Shown here piece by piece: positions 18,849-28,573 of a stretch of DNA of 64,000 nt. The notes under the pieces are model-generated. The model did no database searches. It saw nothing but the letters and a program-made list of their open reading frames with translations, and was not told the DNA's origin. Source of the stretch: Pichia kudriavzevii (lineage: Eukaryota > Ascomycota > Pichiomycetes > Pichiales > Pichiaceae). Each line of letters begins with the position of its first letter. The first letter of the stretch is position 1. Location: contig NC_042510.1 of NCBI RefSeq assembly GCF_003054445.1, positions 310,001 through 374,000 of the forward strand. Reading direction: 5' to 3'. A program made the position numbers and the translations under genes.

Positions 18849-20818
18849 ATGTGTATGTGTGTCATATTTACTTTAGGCCTATCTAATAACTTGAATATAA
18901 GTACTAACATTTTTTTCTGAAAATATGTTTAGCATTTAACTTTGGAGGTGCAAACAACACAGCAAACTCAGGTAATAACAGTTCCCCTTTCAACTTTGGG
19001 TCAAGCAACAATGCAAACAGCACGAATCCTTCTTCAACACCTAAATTTGGTGGGTTTGGAAATGCAAATGCTACTAACAACCCAGTAAACCCAGCGTCAG
19101 GCTTTAATTTTGGTTCCGCCTCTTCAACTTCCGGTTCCTCAGCAGCTCCAACATCCTTCTCGTTTGGGAAGACGCAATCTGGTGCCTCAACAACTACACC
19201 TTCGTTTGGAAGTTTTGGTAGCTTGGGCTCAACCACACAAGGTAAACAAGGAACGCAAGTTGGGTCTGCGAATGTTTCAGGTGATTCAAAACCTGCATTC
19301 TCATTTGGGTCTAGTAACAACACATTACCTTTAAATACGACTTCCTCAACAAATAAATCGACACTATTTGGTGGAACAGCATCAAATACAGGAATAGCTG
19401 AAAACAAACCTAGTTTTTCCTTGGGAACGAACCCAGCGTCTTCCACTTCATCCTCAGCAGCAAATCCAACAACGGCTGCGTCATCAGGATTTTCATTTGG
19501 AACAGGCAGTACCAAGCCATCAGAAACCAATAAACCAGTAGGGGGATTATTTGGAGGTGCGTCGGCTACGTCATCTACGGCACAACCGTCCAGTGGATCA
19601 ACTGTGCCGTCTTTTAATTTAGCAGCAGCAGCTAAGCCTTCTGAAACGACTTCATTAACTAATGATTCTAAAGCATCTACAGGGGGATTTTCATTTGGAG
19701 GCAAGCCTACAGACCCATCTGGATCTAAAGCATTTTCATTTGGTTCTACGTCAACACCAACATCAAATTCAGTAAGTACAGAACCTAAACCAGCTATTGG
19801 TGGATTTTCATTTGGTGCAAAGCCAGCGGAAAAGAAGGACGAAGCTAAACCAGCTAGTGGTGGATTTTCATTTGGTGCAAAGCCAGCGGAGAAGAAGGAC
19901 GAAGCCAAACCAGCTAGCGGTGGATTTTCATTTGGTGCAAAGCCAGCGGAGAAGAAGGACGAAGCCAAACCAGCTAGCGGTGGATTTTCATTTGGTGCAA
20001 AGCCAGCGGAGAAGAAGGATGAAGCCAAACCAGCTAGCGGTGGATTTTCATTTGGTGCAAAGCCAGCGGAGAAGAAGGACGAAACTAAATTAACGGACGT
20101 GACTAAAAGCAACGAAAAGAAAGTTACGTTTGAAACATCAACCACCGGTACTGATAAAGCACCTGTTAAATTAGAGGACTTTAAACCGCAACCTCTATCT
20201 ATAATGAACAAAAATATGGAAGATTTAATTACAAAATGGACAAACCAACTGTCTTTATCATCAAAAACTTTTGAATCATACAGTGAAAAAATAAATGAGT
20301 GGGATAGAACTCTTGTCAAATCATCCGATGCTGTTTCTAAGTTATACAACGACACCATTCAATGTGAACAAAAGCAAGAGAAAATAGATCAAACTCTTGC
20401 TTACATCGAAAAGCAGCAAGATGAATTAGATCGCCTACTTACCTCTTATGAGAAACAATCAGACAAGTTATTAGCTTCCATAGAAAAATCTGCTGCAGTT
20501 CCAGGGAATTCTTTATCTAACATTAATAATAAGGAGACTAACGATGAGTCAAGAGAAAAGGCTTACAAATTAGCAGAAATGTTGGAAAGTAGGCTAGATT
20601 CATTAGGTGCTAATTTTTCCTCTCTCGTTGGTGAAGTTAATGAAGTTAGTGATAATTTCAATAAATCCTTACTTAGTTCAGAAGCCCCAGAAGATGGAGA
20701 ACAGACTCTTAACGATATTCTTAAGTTACTCAACAACCATATGGAGTCTTTGAACTGGATTTCTGAAAACGAAAAGAATCTGAAAGCAAAACTCGAAAAG
20801 TTATCAGTGTCTAAGTAG
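18849..20818 (+). CDS. NSP1: Nsp1, FG nucleoporin (two exons)
   Basis: Nsp1 is the central-channel FG nucleoporin that pairs with Nup57/Nup49 and with Nup82. I read it as join(18849..18852, 18933..20818), 629 aa. The 4-nt exon ATGT is followed by GTATGT at 18853, TACTAAC at 18902-18908 and TTTAG ending at 18932. Joining yields MSFNFGG, and the frame is open from there into the long downstream frame. FG motifs (FNFG, FSFG) fill residues 1 to about 410, including five nearly identical 20-residue repeats. The C-terminal coiled coil (MEDLITKWTNQLSLSSKTFE onward) is typical of Nsp1. Without the intron the first 96 or so codons would be lost. Confidence 0.93.
18853..18932 (+). other. NSP1: NSP1 5' intron (80 bp)
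   Basis: Perfect yeast splice signals: donor GTATGT (18853-18858), branch TACTAAC (18902-18908), acceptor TTTAG (ends 18932), 24 nt from branch to acceptor. It is inserted after the first base of codon 2. Confidence 0.88.
19801..20085 (+). repeat. 60-bp in-frame tandem repeat in NSP1
   Basis: Four full 60-bp units plus a partial fifth encode FSFGAKPAEKKDEAKPASGG. The units are almost identical even at silent positions, so the array expanded or was homogenised recently. The FSFG-plus-charged-spacer design matches the repeat core of S. cerevisiae Nsp1. Confidence 0.95.
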
Positions 20819-20919
20819 TATTAAATTAAGCGTTGGCTTAGTATTTGTGACTGTTTTGTTAGTATTTTAGGGTTTTTATACCAATTATAAATGCATATAT
20901 TTTATAATGAATGAACCGA

Positions 20920-22896
20920 TCAATTCCTCAATCGATCATGTACACGTTGTTGTAATCTTGTTTCCAACCTTGTTCTATTTGAATCAACCCCATTTGAAGC
21001 AGAAGATGAAACTGCCGAATGTCCCGACGATGATGATGAAGGCGCAATTTTCCAAGATTTAGTTCTTTTCAGCACTCCATCAAAAAAAGATGCTGATGAT
21101 AACTTGTCTTTTTCAACAAGTTTCAAAACATCATAAACATCATCTCTAGCGTACTTTTTAGTTAGCAATGGCCCCATTTCATTTAACTCTGCATCTGTTT
21201 TCCCACAAAGAAGTATAGCGTCCGAGAGCAAAGTTACTGATGAGGGCATTTTGGGGATTTTAAGCATTCTTTTCAGCTCCTTGTAGCTTTTGGAGTACCT
21301 GATGTCCTTTGATAAACGATATGAAGTAATACTACTGTCCACATTTTCGTCATCAGGATCTGGCGAAGCAGACCTAGGGGATTGAATTTCCTGATCATCG
21401 AAGGGGTAATGAAGGAGTACTGATAGAGGTTCTTTCTCCTCTCCATATGCCTCCAAAATCTCCTTCAAGCTAGGGACCATTGAAGACAGCAAAACCGAAC
21501 GCACCCTTAAAATCAATAGAATTACAATGTAGGGAATCAACGTGGACACATCGTTTTCATTTTCGGTGGTGTTTGCCTGTGCTCCGGCACAGGAGTACGC
21601 AATCAAACCATCCCAAATTCTAACGGCGTATGCAAGCCCAACTTCTCGTGTTAGAAGCATTCTGAACCATCTCGTTAACCATAATTGTGATTCTATATGG
21701 GATTCACGTAAAGAAGTGGCCAAACCAGGCCGGTTGGCGGATCCTAAATCCAGATGATGTAGCTTTAAATCAAAAAATATGCTCTCTCTAACAATTCCAG
21801 ATGAGGTGAAGTACTTGTCCAACAACGGTAGAGTCAATTCTTTGAACATTGCAAAGACATCATGAGCAAAATACTTTTCACTAAGAAAGTATTTGATTTG
21901 TTCTTCCAACTTAGACTCAAAACTGTTCGTTGTAGCCTCATTTTCGAGTTTCCCCTCTGAAACATGCGTGTCCTCTCGCTCAACGCTCAAATCATAGTTT
22001 TTGATAGTTGCATCTGTATTACCTACCTTCTCATTTTCTGTAAGGAGCTCAACTTTCAAAACAGCGTGAATAATACCACATAACTCATGCATACCTTGGA
22101 CATATCCAATTTTTTTATCTCCTTTAGATTCCCTCAGATGGTTACTCCACTTTGTATACCGGTATAGGATTTCAATAATCATTTTTTTATTTTTTGTATC
22201 CTCGATGAACATATGGGGATGTTCAGGAAATAATCTTTCAACATCACTGATTATAATTTGTAGGATATTGACGTCCGACTCCTCCTTATCTTCAAAACTT
22301 TCCAAAGATGGCTTTCTAAGAGGATCTTCGTCTGAAGGAACTGGTTGAGATTTTAATTTTGTTTTTCGCATGTGAACGGTACTCTGGCCATCTAATTTTA
22401 GATTACAGAGATCCTCTTCGACATCGTTACCACCAAACACATCATCTTTAATTTCCCTGTAATACAACGAATCTTTCGGTAAGAGATGCCAAGGAATGCC
22501 AATATTAGTAACCAAGGTTTCATATAATTCACGCTGACCTTTCAAATTGGTCATGTCGAAAAAAGGCATTACAGAATTGCCATTTTTCATGTGAGTTATA
22601 TCAATGTGAAGCAATGAAGTCTTCCATAGCAAAGTTCTACAAAAAGGTACCTTTCCAGATAACTTTTTGACATGATATGCTGACAAAACCGAGGATGCAA
22701 GAGATGGTCTTGATGGGAATAATCCAAGCACCTCTTTGATTCGATTAACTTGGTCAGATGTACGTGCTATGTTTTGCTTTGCTGGAAATGATTCATCAGA
22801 CGTGTGCTTGCAATGCCCAACATCGGCGGACATTTTTAGCGTTTGGTGTAAGGTATCCTCCCTCTTGGCTAAACTCGTCTTTCCTGTAGCATTCAT
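20920..22896 (-). CDS. GYP6: Gyp6/TBC1D5-type Rab GTPase-activating protein
   Basis: A 658-aa TBC-domain protein. After WHLLPKDSLYYREI and the DEDPLRKPSLESFED insert, the TBC domain runs from about residue 215 to 535. It has IIISDVERLFPEHPHMF (second position lacking the usual dual-finger IxxDxxR arginine: VER/LF instead), GYVQGMHELCGII (Gln-finger YVQG region), WLTRWFRMLLTRE and VRIWDGLIA, ending LSVLLHYP as in TBC1D5. S. cerevisiae Gyp6 stimulates Ypt6 GTPase at the Golgi; NSP1 and GYP6 are also near neighbours there (YJL041W, YJL044C). Acidic inserts separate the TBC halves. I assign Gyp6 on fold plus context. Confidence 0.75.
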   Translation of the reverse strand: MNATGKTSLAKREDTLHQTLKMSADVGHCKHTSDESFPAKQNIARTSDQVNRIKEVLGLFPSRPSLASSVLSAYHVKKLSGKVPFCRTLLWKTSLLHIDITHMKNGNSVMPFFDMTNLKGQRELYETLVTNIGIPWHLLPKDSLYYREIKDDVFGGNDVEEDLCNLKLDGQSTVHMRKTKLKSQPVPSDEDPLRKPSLESFEDKEESDVNILQIIISDVERLFPEHPHMFIEDTKNKKMIIEILYRYTKWSNHLRESKGDKKIGYVQGMHELCGIIHAVLKVELLTENEKVGNTDATIKNYDLSVEREDTHVSEGKLENEATTNSFESKLEEQIKYFLSEKYFAHDVFAMFKELTLPLLDKYFTSSGIVRESIFFDLKLHHLDLGSANRPGLATSLRESHIESQLWLTRWFRMLLTREVGLAYAVRIWDGLIAYSCAGAQANTTENENDVSTLIPYIVILLILRVRSVLLSSMVPSLKEILEAYGEEKEPLSVLLHYPFDDQEIQSPRSASPDPDDENVDSSITSYRLSKDIRYSKSYKELKRMLKIPKMPSSVTLLSDAILLCGKTDAELNEMGPLLTKKYARDDVYDVLKLVEKDKLSSASFFDGVLKRTKSWKIAPSSSSSGHSAVSSSASNGVDSNRTRLETRLQQRVHDRLRN

Positions 22897-22993
22897 AATA
22901 ATACACAGCTCCTTTTTAATAGCTAGGAATACAGTCTCATTCCGGGTTTCATTTAAAGGAAACCCAATTTCGCGTTTCAGTTGTTTTTGTTTT

Positions 22994-23133
22994 CAGTTGC
23001 CTGTTGTCAATTGCCAGTTGCCAGTTGCCAGTTGCCAATTGCCTGTTTTCAGTTTTCAGTTTTCAGTTTTCAGTTTTCAGTTTTCAGTTTTCAGTTTTCA
23101 GTTTTCAGTTTTCAGTTTTCAGTTTTCAGTTTT
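22994..23133. repeat. heptanucleotide array, CAGTTTT core (20 heptads)
   Basis: Twelve perfect CAGTTTT units (23050-23133) preceded by eight related heptads (CAGTTGC, CAATTGC, CTGTTGT types, 22994-23049) in the same register. It lies in the 558-bp promoter region (22897-23454) shared by GYP6 and the gene at 23455. The array starts 98 bp upstream of the GYP6 ATG. TATA-like TATAAAAG at 23269-23276 may serve the right-hand gene. Confidence 0.97.
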
Positions 23134-23454
23134 AATCTTATTTTCTATTTTTGCTGTAGAAAACCATCGTTATTTTATATATTATATTTTCTCCCCGGTA
23201 CTGGCGCTAAGCTTGGAAAAGTGAGACAATCTTGTTAGGGTAAAAAGGATGCTGAGCATTTTATCACTATAAAAGGGGCACCCTCTTTCTTACTTCTCGC
23301 GGGGTTTTCTGAATATTTGCCTTCATATACCACAAGGAGAAGGGGGCACTATTAACATTTGATAGTAGGGAAGTAAGTAGGAAATTCATTTGTGTTTCCA
23401 GTTTGATTTAAAATCCAAGAAACCCCTCATTTTATCACACAAAAAAGAAGTAAA

Positions 23455-25851
23455 ATGCTAAGCGTACAGAACGAAACAAACCGAAGTCCCAACATTGGAC
23501 TTGATTGTACTAACAATGGGAATTATGAAAACTCCAAGAACTTACCACCACTACCGCCTCCGCTTTCTCCGCCGCCAATATCACAACCAAGATTGATCAA
23601 TATGGGCGATGAGAGGCGAGTATTGAAAGGTAGCGGTAACCAACCTGATAATTTTGAAGATCAAGTGAAAAAGAGCACCTTGCCTCACGACGAGAGAGTC
23701 AATCAAGAAGCTGAGAATGCTCTCAATATTATCAAGGCGAGTCATAAAAGTTGGATTAGTATAATGATTAAAACAATCGATAAATCGAGACCTGACCTTA
23801 TTTATACTGGCAAAAGAAGTAGAAACACCATTTCACCTGAAGATTGGAATGACAATAAGCGCAATGCAATGGGAAATCGAACGTCACATAGAGTATTAGT
23901 AAAAAACTACTTTGACCATCTGGTTGCATTTATCAACGAAGCGCCTGTCAGTGCAGTATTTAAGTATATTGCTTCCAAGATGCTACGTGTAGATGACTTT
24001 GACCAAGTTTGCCCCGTAGGCTTAAAGCCAAACTACCTTGATTTAAGGATCAAAGGGAAGAGAGTGACAAATCTATTTATTACAAAACAACTGATGGACT
24101 ATGTAGAAATAACGTTGTCTCCATTATTAAGACACACGGGGTTTTCTGCATTGATGAACACCAGTAAATATATGCACAAACAGAATTTCACTTCTAAGAT
24201 TTTGCGCCTAATTGGGTTCTCAGAAGATGTCAATCTTATGACAGTTTCTTTGACAATTGTGATTTTTATTACCCGATACATCTATATCAAGGGAATAGAT
24301 GTCTCTCCGGCAATAGCCTTTATGGAAGGGGTACTGGATGGAAATGAGGTAGCAGAATTATTGAATGGCATCAATAACAGCGACGACGACCCTGAAGAAG
24401 TGGTTGGAAAGTCGTTATTCGCACACATGTTTTCTTGGAAAGAATGTGCAAAAAGAACCGATTTATTAGCATTATTATCATGGGCTAGAAAAGTTTCCAT
24501 GTGTTTGAAACTAGAAGAGAAATACGAATTTATATCCACGATACTCGATGAATTGAATAATTATCAGAACAGGGAAATCAATTATGAAAGGGTAATAGAT
24601 TGTGTCAGTAAATTCCGAAGCTCGTTTAAAGACGGCGGCCACATAGAACTGGTCGAGTCCATTGCTGATGTTGATTTTGACTGCAAAATCCAATGGCTAC
24701 TTTTACAGTTTGACCTCGAAGGAGTCACTGGATTCAGAGAGAGCAACAAAAGACGTAGAGTTGATGTGCCAGAATCAGGTTGTCTAACCGTTAAAAAACG
24801 AAAGGATGAGACTGCATTTGAGAATGGAGAAGGCGAAAATAAGGAGACAAATCTAGAACATACGAATCTAATAAACAGGAAAATTGAGCATTCAGAACTA
24901 GAGCCGAAAATTAAACTAAAAGAAGGAAACTGGTCAAGTGAGGAAAAAAACGAAAAGCGAAAAACTGAACAAAAACAAGGGGAGCTCATTGTACTTAAGT
25001 CTGATGATGAAGAACCTGAACAAGTTAACTCAGAGATACACGAACTGAAAAATGAAATCCAAGAAGCATGTAACAAAGAATCAAAGGAGAAACACCAAAA
25101 TAATCTTGGAAAGATCTTGAAACAAACAGAAAGAGAAAAAGAAGAAGGGCCAATATGCCGAAAAGATTATAAAAAGAATTCGGACATACAGCTAAAAAAT
25201 GAACCAAAATTTGCAAGAGAAAATCTTCCCATCACCAATAAAATCACGGAGCAACAAAACGGCGAATTGCCAATAACAGCTGTCAAGAAATCAGTAGCAG
25301 TACAAGGTAATAAAAGTACAGACAAAGCGAAGAATATCGAATGGATAAAATCAAGCCTGGAGAGTGAGTCTACCAATTTCAGTCATGTTCCTAGGCAGCG
25401 TTTTAACTATCCAGAATTAAAATTCAGTAATGGTTTTAACGGCATATCCAAACCGGCCTTTAAAAAAATCCATTTTGAGAGACCTGTGGATAACCACTAC
25501 AGAACTTATCCCGGTTACTATTCTAACGATAAGTACTCGGGATACTATGAGAATAGCTTACATAGGCATCCTCAAAATTTTAGACCTCCCAAATCTAATT
25601 ACAGAGCTAGGAGAAGGAGAGAATATCAATTTCTTCCGAGAGGAAACGGTAACGTTTTCACTAATCCGATACCGCACAAATATTATCCGCCTGCATTAGA
25701 GTGGTGCTCATATTGCGGTGTTGCGCATGTGCCTGGAATACATCCGTTTGTTAACGGTGAATTAAATCCAAATACTCCGACAAGTAAAGTGATGATTTAT
25801 CGTAAATACGATGAGGAGCATAGGAAAACTGGTAGGTACAAGGATTACTGA
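23455..25851 (+). CDS. unrecognised 798-aa protein with C-terminal Cys/His motif
   Basis: I do not recognise this protein. Visible parts are a proline-rich stretch at about residues 30-48 (PPLPPPLSPPP); a predominantly helical region at about 75-430 with no catalytic motif; a highly charged, Lys/Glu-rich disordered region with NLS-like KKRK and KRRR patches (about 430-640); an Arg/Tyr-rich segment (YRTYPGYYSNDKYSGYYEN, then RARRRRE); and near the C-terminus CSYCGVAHVPGIH, which could bind one metal as CxxC...HxxxxH. The layout suggests a nuclear RNA- or chromatin-associated protein, but that is inference only. The ATG follows a long A-rich leader and is the first in frame. Confidence 0.8.
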   Translation: MLSVQNETNRSPNIGLDCTNNGNYENSKNLPPLPPPLSPPPISQPRLINMGDERRVLKGSGNQPDNFEDQVKKSTLPHDERVNQEAENALNIIKASHKSWISIMIKTIDKSRPDLIYTGKRSRNTISPEDWNDNKRNAMGNRTSHRVLVKNYFDHLVAFINEAPVSAVFKYIASKMLRVDDFDQVCPVGLKPNYLDLRIKGKRVTNLFITKQLMDYVEITLSPLLRHTGFSALMNTSKYMHKQNFTSKILRLIGFSEDVNLMTVSLTIVIFITRYIYIKGIDVSPAIAFMEGVLDGNEVAELLNGINNSDDDPEEVVGKSLFAHMFSWKECAKRTDLLALLSWARKVSMCLKLEEKYEFISTILDELNNYQNREINYERVIDCVSKFRSSFKDGGHIELVESIADVDFDCKIQWLLLQFDLEGVTGFRESNKRRRVDVPESGCLTVKKRKDETAFENGEGENKETNLEHTNLINRKIEHSELEPKIKLKEGNWSSEEKNEKRKTEQKQGELIVLKSDDEEPEQVNSEIHELKNEIQEACNKESKEKHQNNLGKILKQTEREKEEGPICRKDYKKNSDIQLKNEPKFARENLPITNKITEQQNGELPITAVKKSVAVQGNKSTDKAKNIEWIKSSLESESTNFSHVPRQRFNYPELKFSNGFNGISKPAFKKIHFERPVDNHYRTYPGYYSNDKYSGYYENSLHRHPQNFRPPKSNYRARRRREYQFLPRGNGNVFTNPIPHKYYPPALEWCSYCGVAHVPGIHPFVNGELNPNTPTSKVMIYRKYDEEHRKTGRYKDY

Positions 25852-26026
25852 TGAACTAGCGTCTGAAGTATTCAAACGACGCTGATTCTGTTGGAACAAA
25901 ATGCAAAGAATAAATTATAAAAAAAAATGTAGGTACGATAGAAAAAGTTTTATGAAAAAGTCTAAATCCCACTGTGGGAGATAAAGAGAGGAATGCACCT
26001 TTTCGAAGCAAAACAGGAAAGCGTTG

Positions 26027-27199
26027 TTATTTCGACTCGAGTGCACACTCGATGTTGGCATTAGTTTCAGGTTCAGACTCACTTGATATTTTAAAGTTTG
26101 AGTCTGTGTCTCCCCCTTCCAAATTATCCTGGAGTTCAATTGCGGATATTGCATCACTTTCTAGATCTCTGTCACTATCTCTGAGAGATGTGTAAGATGA
26201 ACTTTGATTCAGATCTTTGAAATAAACGATTGAAAAAACAGATAAAACAATAATAATTTCCCCAATGAGGGACCAGCCTTGTGGGATTTTGCCATTCGTA
26301 ATGTAATCAAAGATCGATGCATACACTAGTTGTGTGTATGTCATTGCTATCGCTCTTGCAGCCTTCTCACGTTGCATACCAGCTGTAAGTAGAAACTGCA
26401 TGAAAAACCCCGTGACACCGATAACAATCAATAGAGTCCATTGCTTCACCGTGTGAGGTGTTTGGAAGCCGATTCCCGGAATAATTAATATACCTAAAAA
26501 GGAAGCCACAGTTGTAAATAATGCATATATGGAAACCATTAATAAAGGATGAGAATTGAATCCAATTTTACGTATGGCGCACATGGCCGTTCCGGTACCA
26601 AATGTAGAAACAAAGGCGAATGTTGAACCTATAAGCCTATTATGGGAATCTTTGATATCATCTTCTGTTATTTTCTCCGAAATTTTCGTTGATGCAGTGG
26701 ATAGTAAATCCAACAAAAATCTCGGCTTGGCAATTAGCAAAACTCCGCAAAAAGCCGTGAAGCCACCAATTGCTTCCACCTTTGTGAAACGTTCCCCCAA
26801 GAAAATGTAGGCCATGAAGGATGTAACAGTCGGAGCCAAAAAGGTGATACATACAGTATCAGAGACATTCAAATATAGCAAAGACCAGTATTGTCCCACG
26901 ACACCAACAAACCCGCCAACTGCTCGGAGCAAGTGTAGAAATCGGAACCCTTTAGGGCCAAGTGGGAAGTTGGGATTTCTTTCGTAGAAGACAAAATATA
27001 TGATACAAAACACATAGGTAATTGCCATTCTCACAAATAGAATCTGTAGCGGATGCAAAGGAGTTTTGAAATCTTTGTCAGTAATTAGGAGTTTGCAAAA
27101 TATGATCATGCAGGAATTGAAAAATTGGGAAATTAATGTTAAATATACCCCCAAATTGGGTACAATTCTGTCTTCATATAATTTAGCTAAATTCATCAT
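26027..27199 (-). CDS. DMT/EamA-type membrane transporter-like protein
   Basis: A 390-aa integral membrane protein with about ten hydrophobic segments and the two-repeat EamA (drug/metabolite transporter) pattern: FVRMAITYVFCIIYFV, LRAVGGFVGVVGQYWSLLYL, FLAPTVTSFMAYIFLGERFTK, and in the second half GVTGFFMQFLLTAGMQREKAARA and YTQLVYASIFDYI. It resembles the uncharacterised S. cerevisiae YMR253C/YPL264C pair and fungal SLC35G-like proteins. Substrate and compartment are unknown. The C-terminal 60 residues are acidic and cytosolic-looking. Two adjacent ATGs start the frame; either could be used. It is divergent from ABF2. Confidence 0.83.
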   Translation of the reverse strand: MMNLAKLYEDRIVPNLGVYLTLISQFFNSCMIIFCKLLITDKDFKTPLHPLQILFVRMAITYVFCIIYFVFYERNPNFPLGPKGFRFLHLLRAVGGFVGVVGQYWSLLYLNVSDTVCITFLAPTVTSFMAYIFLGERFTKVEAIGGFTAFCGVLLIAKPRFLLDLLSTASTKISEKITEDDIKDSHNRLIGSTFAFVSTFGTGTAMCAIRKIGFNSHPLLMVSIYALFTTVASFLGILIIPGIGFQTPHTVKQWTLLIVIGVTGFFMQFLLTAGMQREKAARAIAMTYTQLVYASIFDYITNGKIPQGWSLIGEIIIVLSVFSIVYFKDLNQSSSYTSLRDSDRDLESDAISAIELQDNLEGGDTDSNFKISSESEPETNANIECALESK

Positions 27200-27364
27200 T
27201 ATTGTTTTGTTCTTTTGTTTCCTAATCCAATATGGAATGAAACCTGCTAAAATAAAAGAAAGTTAGATGAGTGATTTAGTGTTAATCCCGATAAAAGGTC
27301 AACGGCAAAAAAAAGACGAGGAACTTTCCTACTTGCGGAAAAAAAAAATTAAAAAAAGTCGGAA

Positions 27365-27508
27365 TGAAGCCTCGCTTCAACCACACAATTGTGGTTTGTT
27401 TATTTTTTTGAATTTCTAGGAGGGACGGATCTACAGTGACCTGGAGTCTCGTTTGTATACCATTGTATCTTAGGTGTTAATTTGATTTTATATATATACG
27501 TATATATA
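27365..27508. promoter_or_regulatory. dyads in the DMT/ABF2 divergent promoter
   Basis: Two abutting inverted repeats: TGAAGC-CTC-GCTTCA (27365-27379) and AACCACA-CAAT-TGTGGTT (27379-27396). Nearer ABF2 there is an 18-bp perfect palindrome of alternating TA around CG (27491-27508), 18 bp before the ATG. They may be protein sites or leader hairpins; I know no matching factor. Confidence 0.4.
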
Positions 27509-27526
27509 AACAGGCATAGATATACA

Positions 27527-28096
27527 ATGCTGTCGTTCTTATCCATTCCTCGTGCCACATTGCTCAGAAATACCTGCCAAGTCAGATCGATCTTTGCGTC
27601 TGCAGTTACCTTAAAGGAGGCTGTCAAAACAAAAACCTCAGCTGAGACAATCAAAAAGGCAGCACGGAAACCTACGAAAAAGGCAGAGAAGACATTGACC
27701 AAAACCGAACTGAAGAAAAGTGAAAAGCCAAAAAGACCAGCAAATGCCTATGCCCTTTATCTAAAAGAAAAGTTCCCAACTTTGAAGAATGATAGTAATA
27801 AATCAATTGATGTTACCAAACAAATTGCAGAGAGATGGAGGGTTGAATCTGATACCATCAAAGAATCTTACAAACAGAAGGCTGCTCCTGCATTTGTCGA
27901 ATACCACCAACTGATTGCTAAATGGGAAGAAAAATATAAACCAACTCTCAATGGTTACCAGAAGTTCCTTAAGGTAAATCTATCCGGCAAGGCAACCGGT
28001 AAGGAAGATGCTGCTAAACTATTGAAGGAGTATGCGTCACAATGGAAGGCTCTGTCTGATTTGGAAAAAGAAGCATGGAAAAATAGAGAACTTTAA
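27527..28096 (+). CDS. ABF2: Abf2-like mitochondrial HMG-box DNA-packaging protein
   Basis: A 189-aa protein with a basic mitochondrial presequence (MLSFLSIPRATLLRNTCQVRS) and two HMG boxes. Box A begins KPKRPANAYALYLKEKFP, with IAERWRVESDTIKESYKQKA; box B begins KPTLNGYQKFLKVNL and ends WKALSDLEKEAW. This is the architecture of Abf2/TFAM, which bends and compacts mtDNA nucleoids, and the length matches S. cerevisiae Abf2 (183 aa). A lysine/threonine-rich linker precedes box A. The start is the first ATG. Confidence 0.88.
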   Translation: MLSFLSIPRATLLRNTCQVRSIFASAVTLKEAVKTKTSAETIKKAARKPTKKAEKTLTKTELKKSEKPKRPANAYALYLKEKFPTLKNDSNKSIDVTKQIAERWRVESDTIKESYKQKAAPAFVEYHQLIAKWEEKYKPTLNGYQKFLKVNLSGKATGKEDAAKLLKEYASQWKALSDLEKEAWKNREL

Positions 28097-28573
28097 TTTG
28101 CTGTATATGTTCTAGACCTTGTTTGAGTCTATTGTGTTATCTCTAAACATTGGAACTTATTACTCGACCAATTGAAACACATTTCATTAACTTGACTATC
28201 ATTTCTTAATTATTACTTTGTGAATATACATTATGCTAAACTATATAAAATTCACAGCCCTTAAATCGTATTGATTGGCTTCTTTTATGCTGATAAAGTT
28301 GCATAATAGTAACCGTTAAGTTGCAAACACAAAATCTCGCGATTAAAATAGCTTTAGCAATTATTTGCTGCTATTTTACCTTTTGAGAAACCTCATTTTC
28401 CGCCAGCAGAAATTGTACCATCATGCTCGGAGGCCCCATATCAAAATTAAAATTAGCTCATCTGAGAATCTTTATATCGACGATAAAAGCAATTTGTTTT
28501 TTCTTACTTTTGTTTTTTTTTCCTTCTGTATCCGATACATTAGGGATATCGGTGCATACAACAAACTACAACC
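28097..28573. other. ABF2/cyclophilin intergenic region
   Basis: The 477-bp gap holds the ABF2 3' end and the promoter of the cyclophilin gene. I see T-rich tracts (28500-28520) and no gene, repeat or clear factor site. Confidence 0.5.

Noticed and set aside
18904-20358. 484-codon minus-strand frame opposite NSP1
   Set aside because: It is the antisense of the FG-repeat region; its repeats mirror NSP1 repeats and it lacks any independent support.
20868-20874. TACTAAC on the minus strand downstream of the GYP6 stop
   Set aside because: No matching donor or exon; it lies in a 3' flank.
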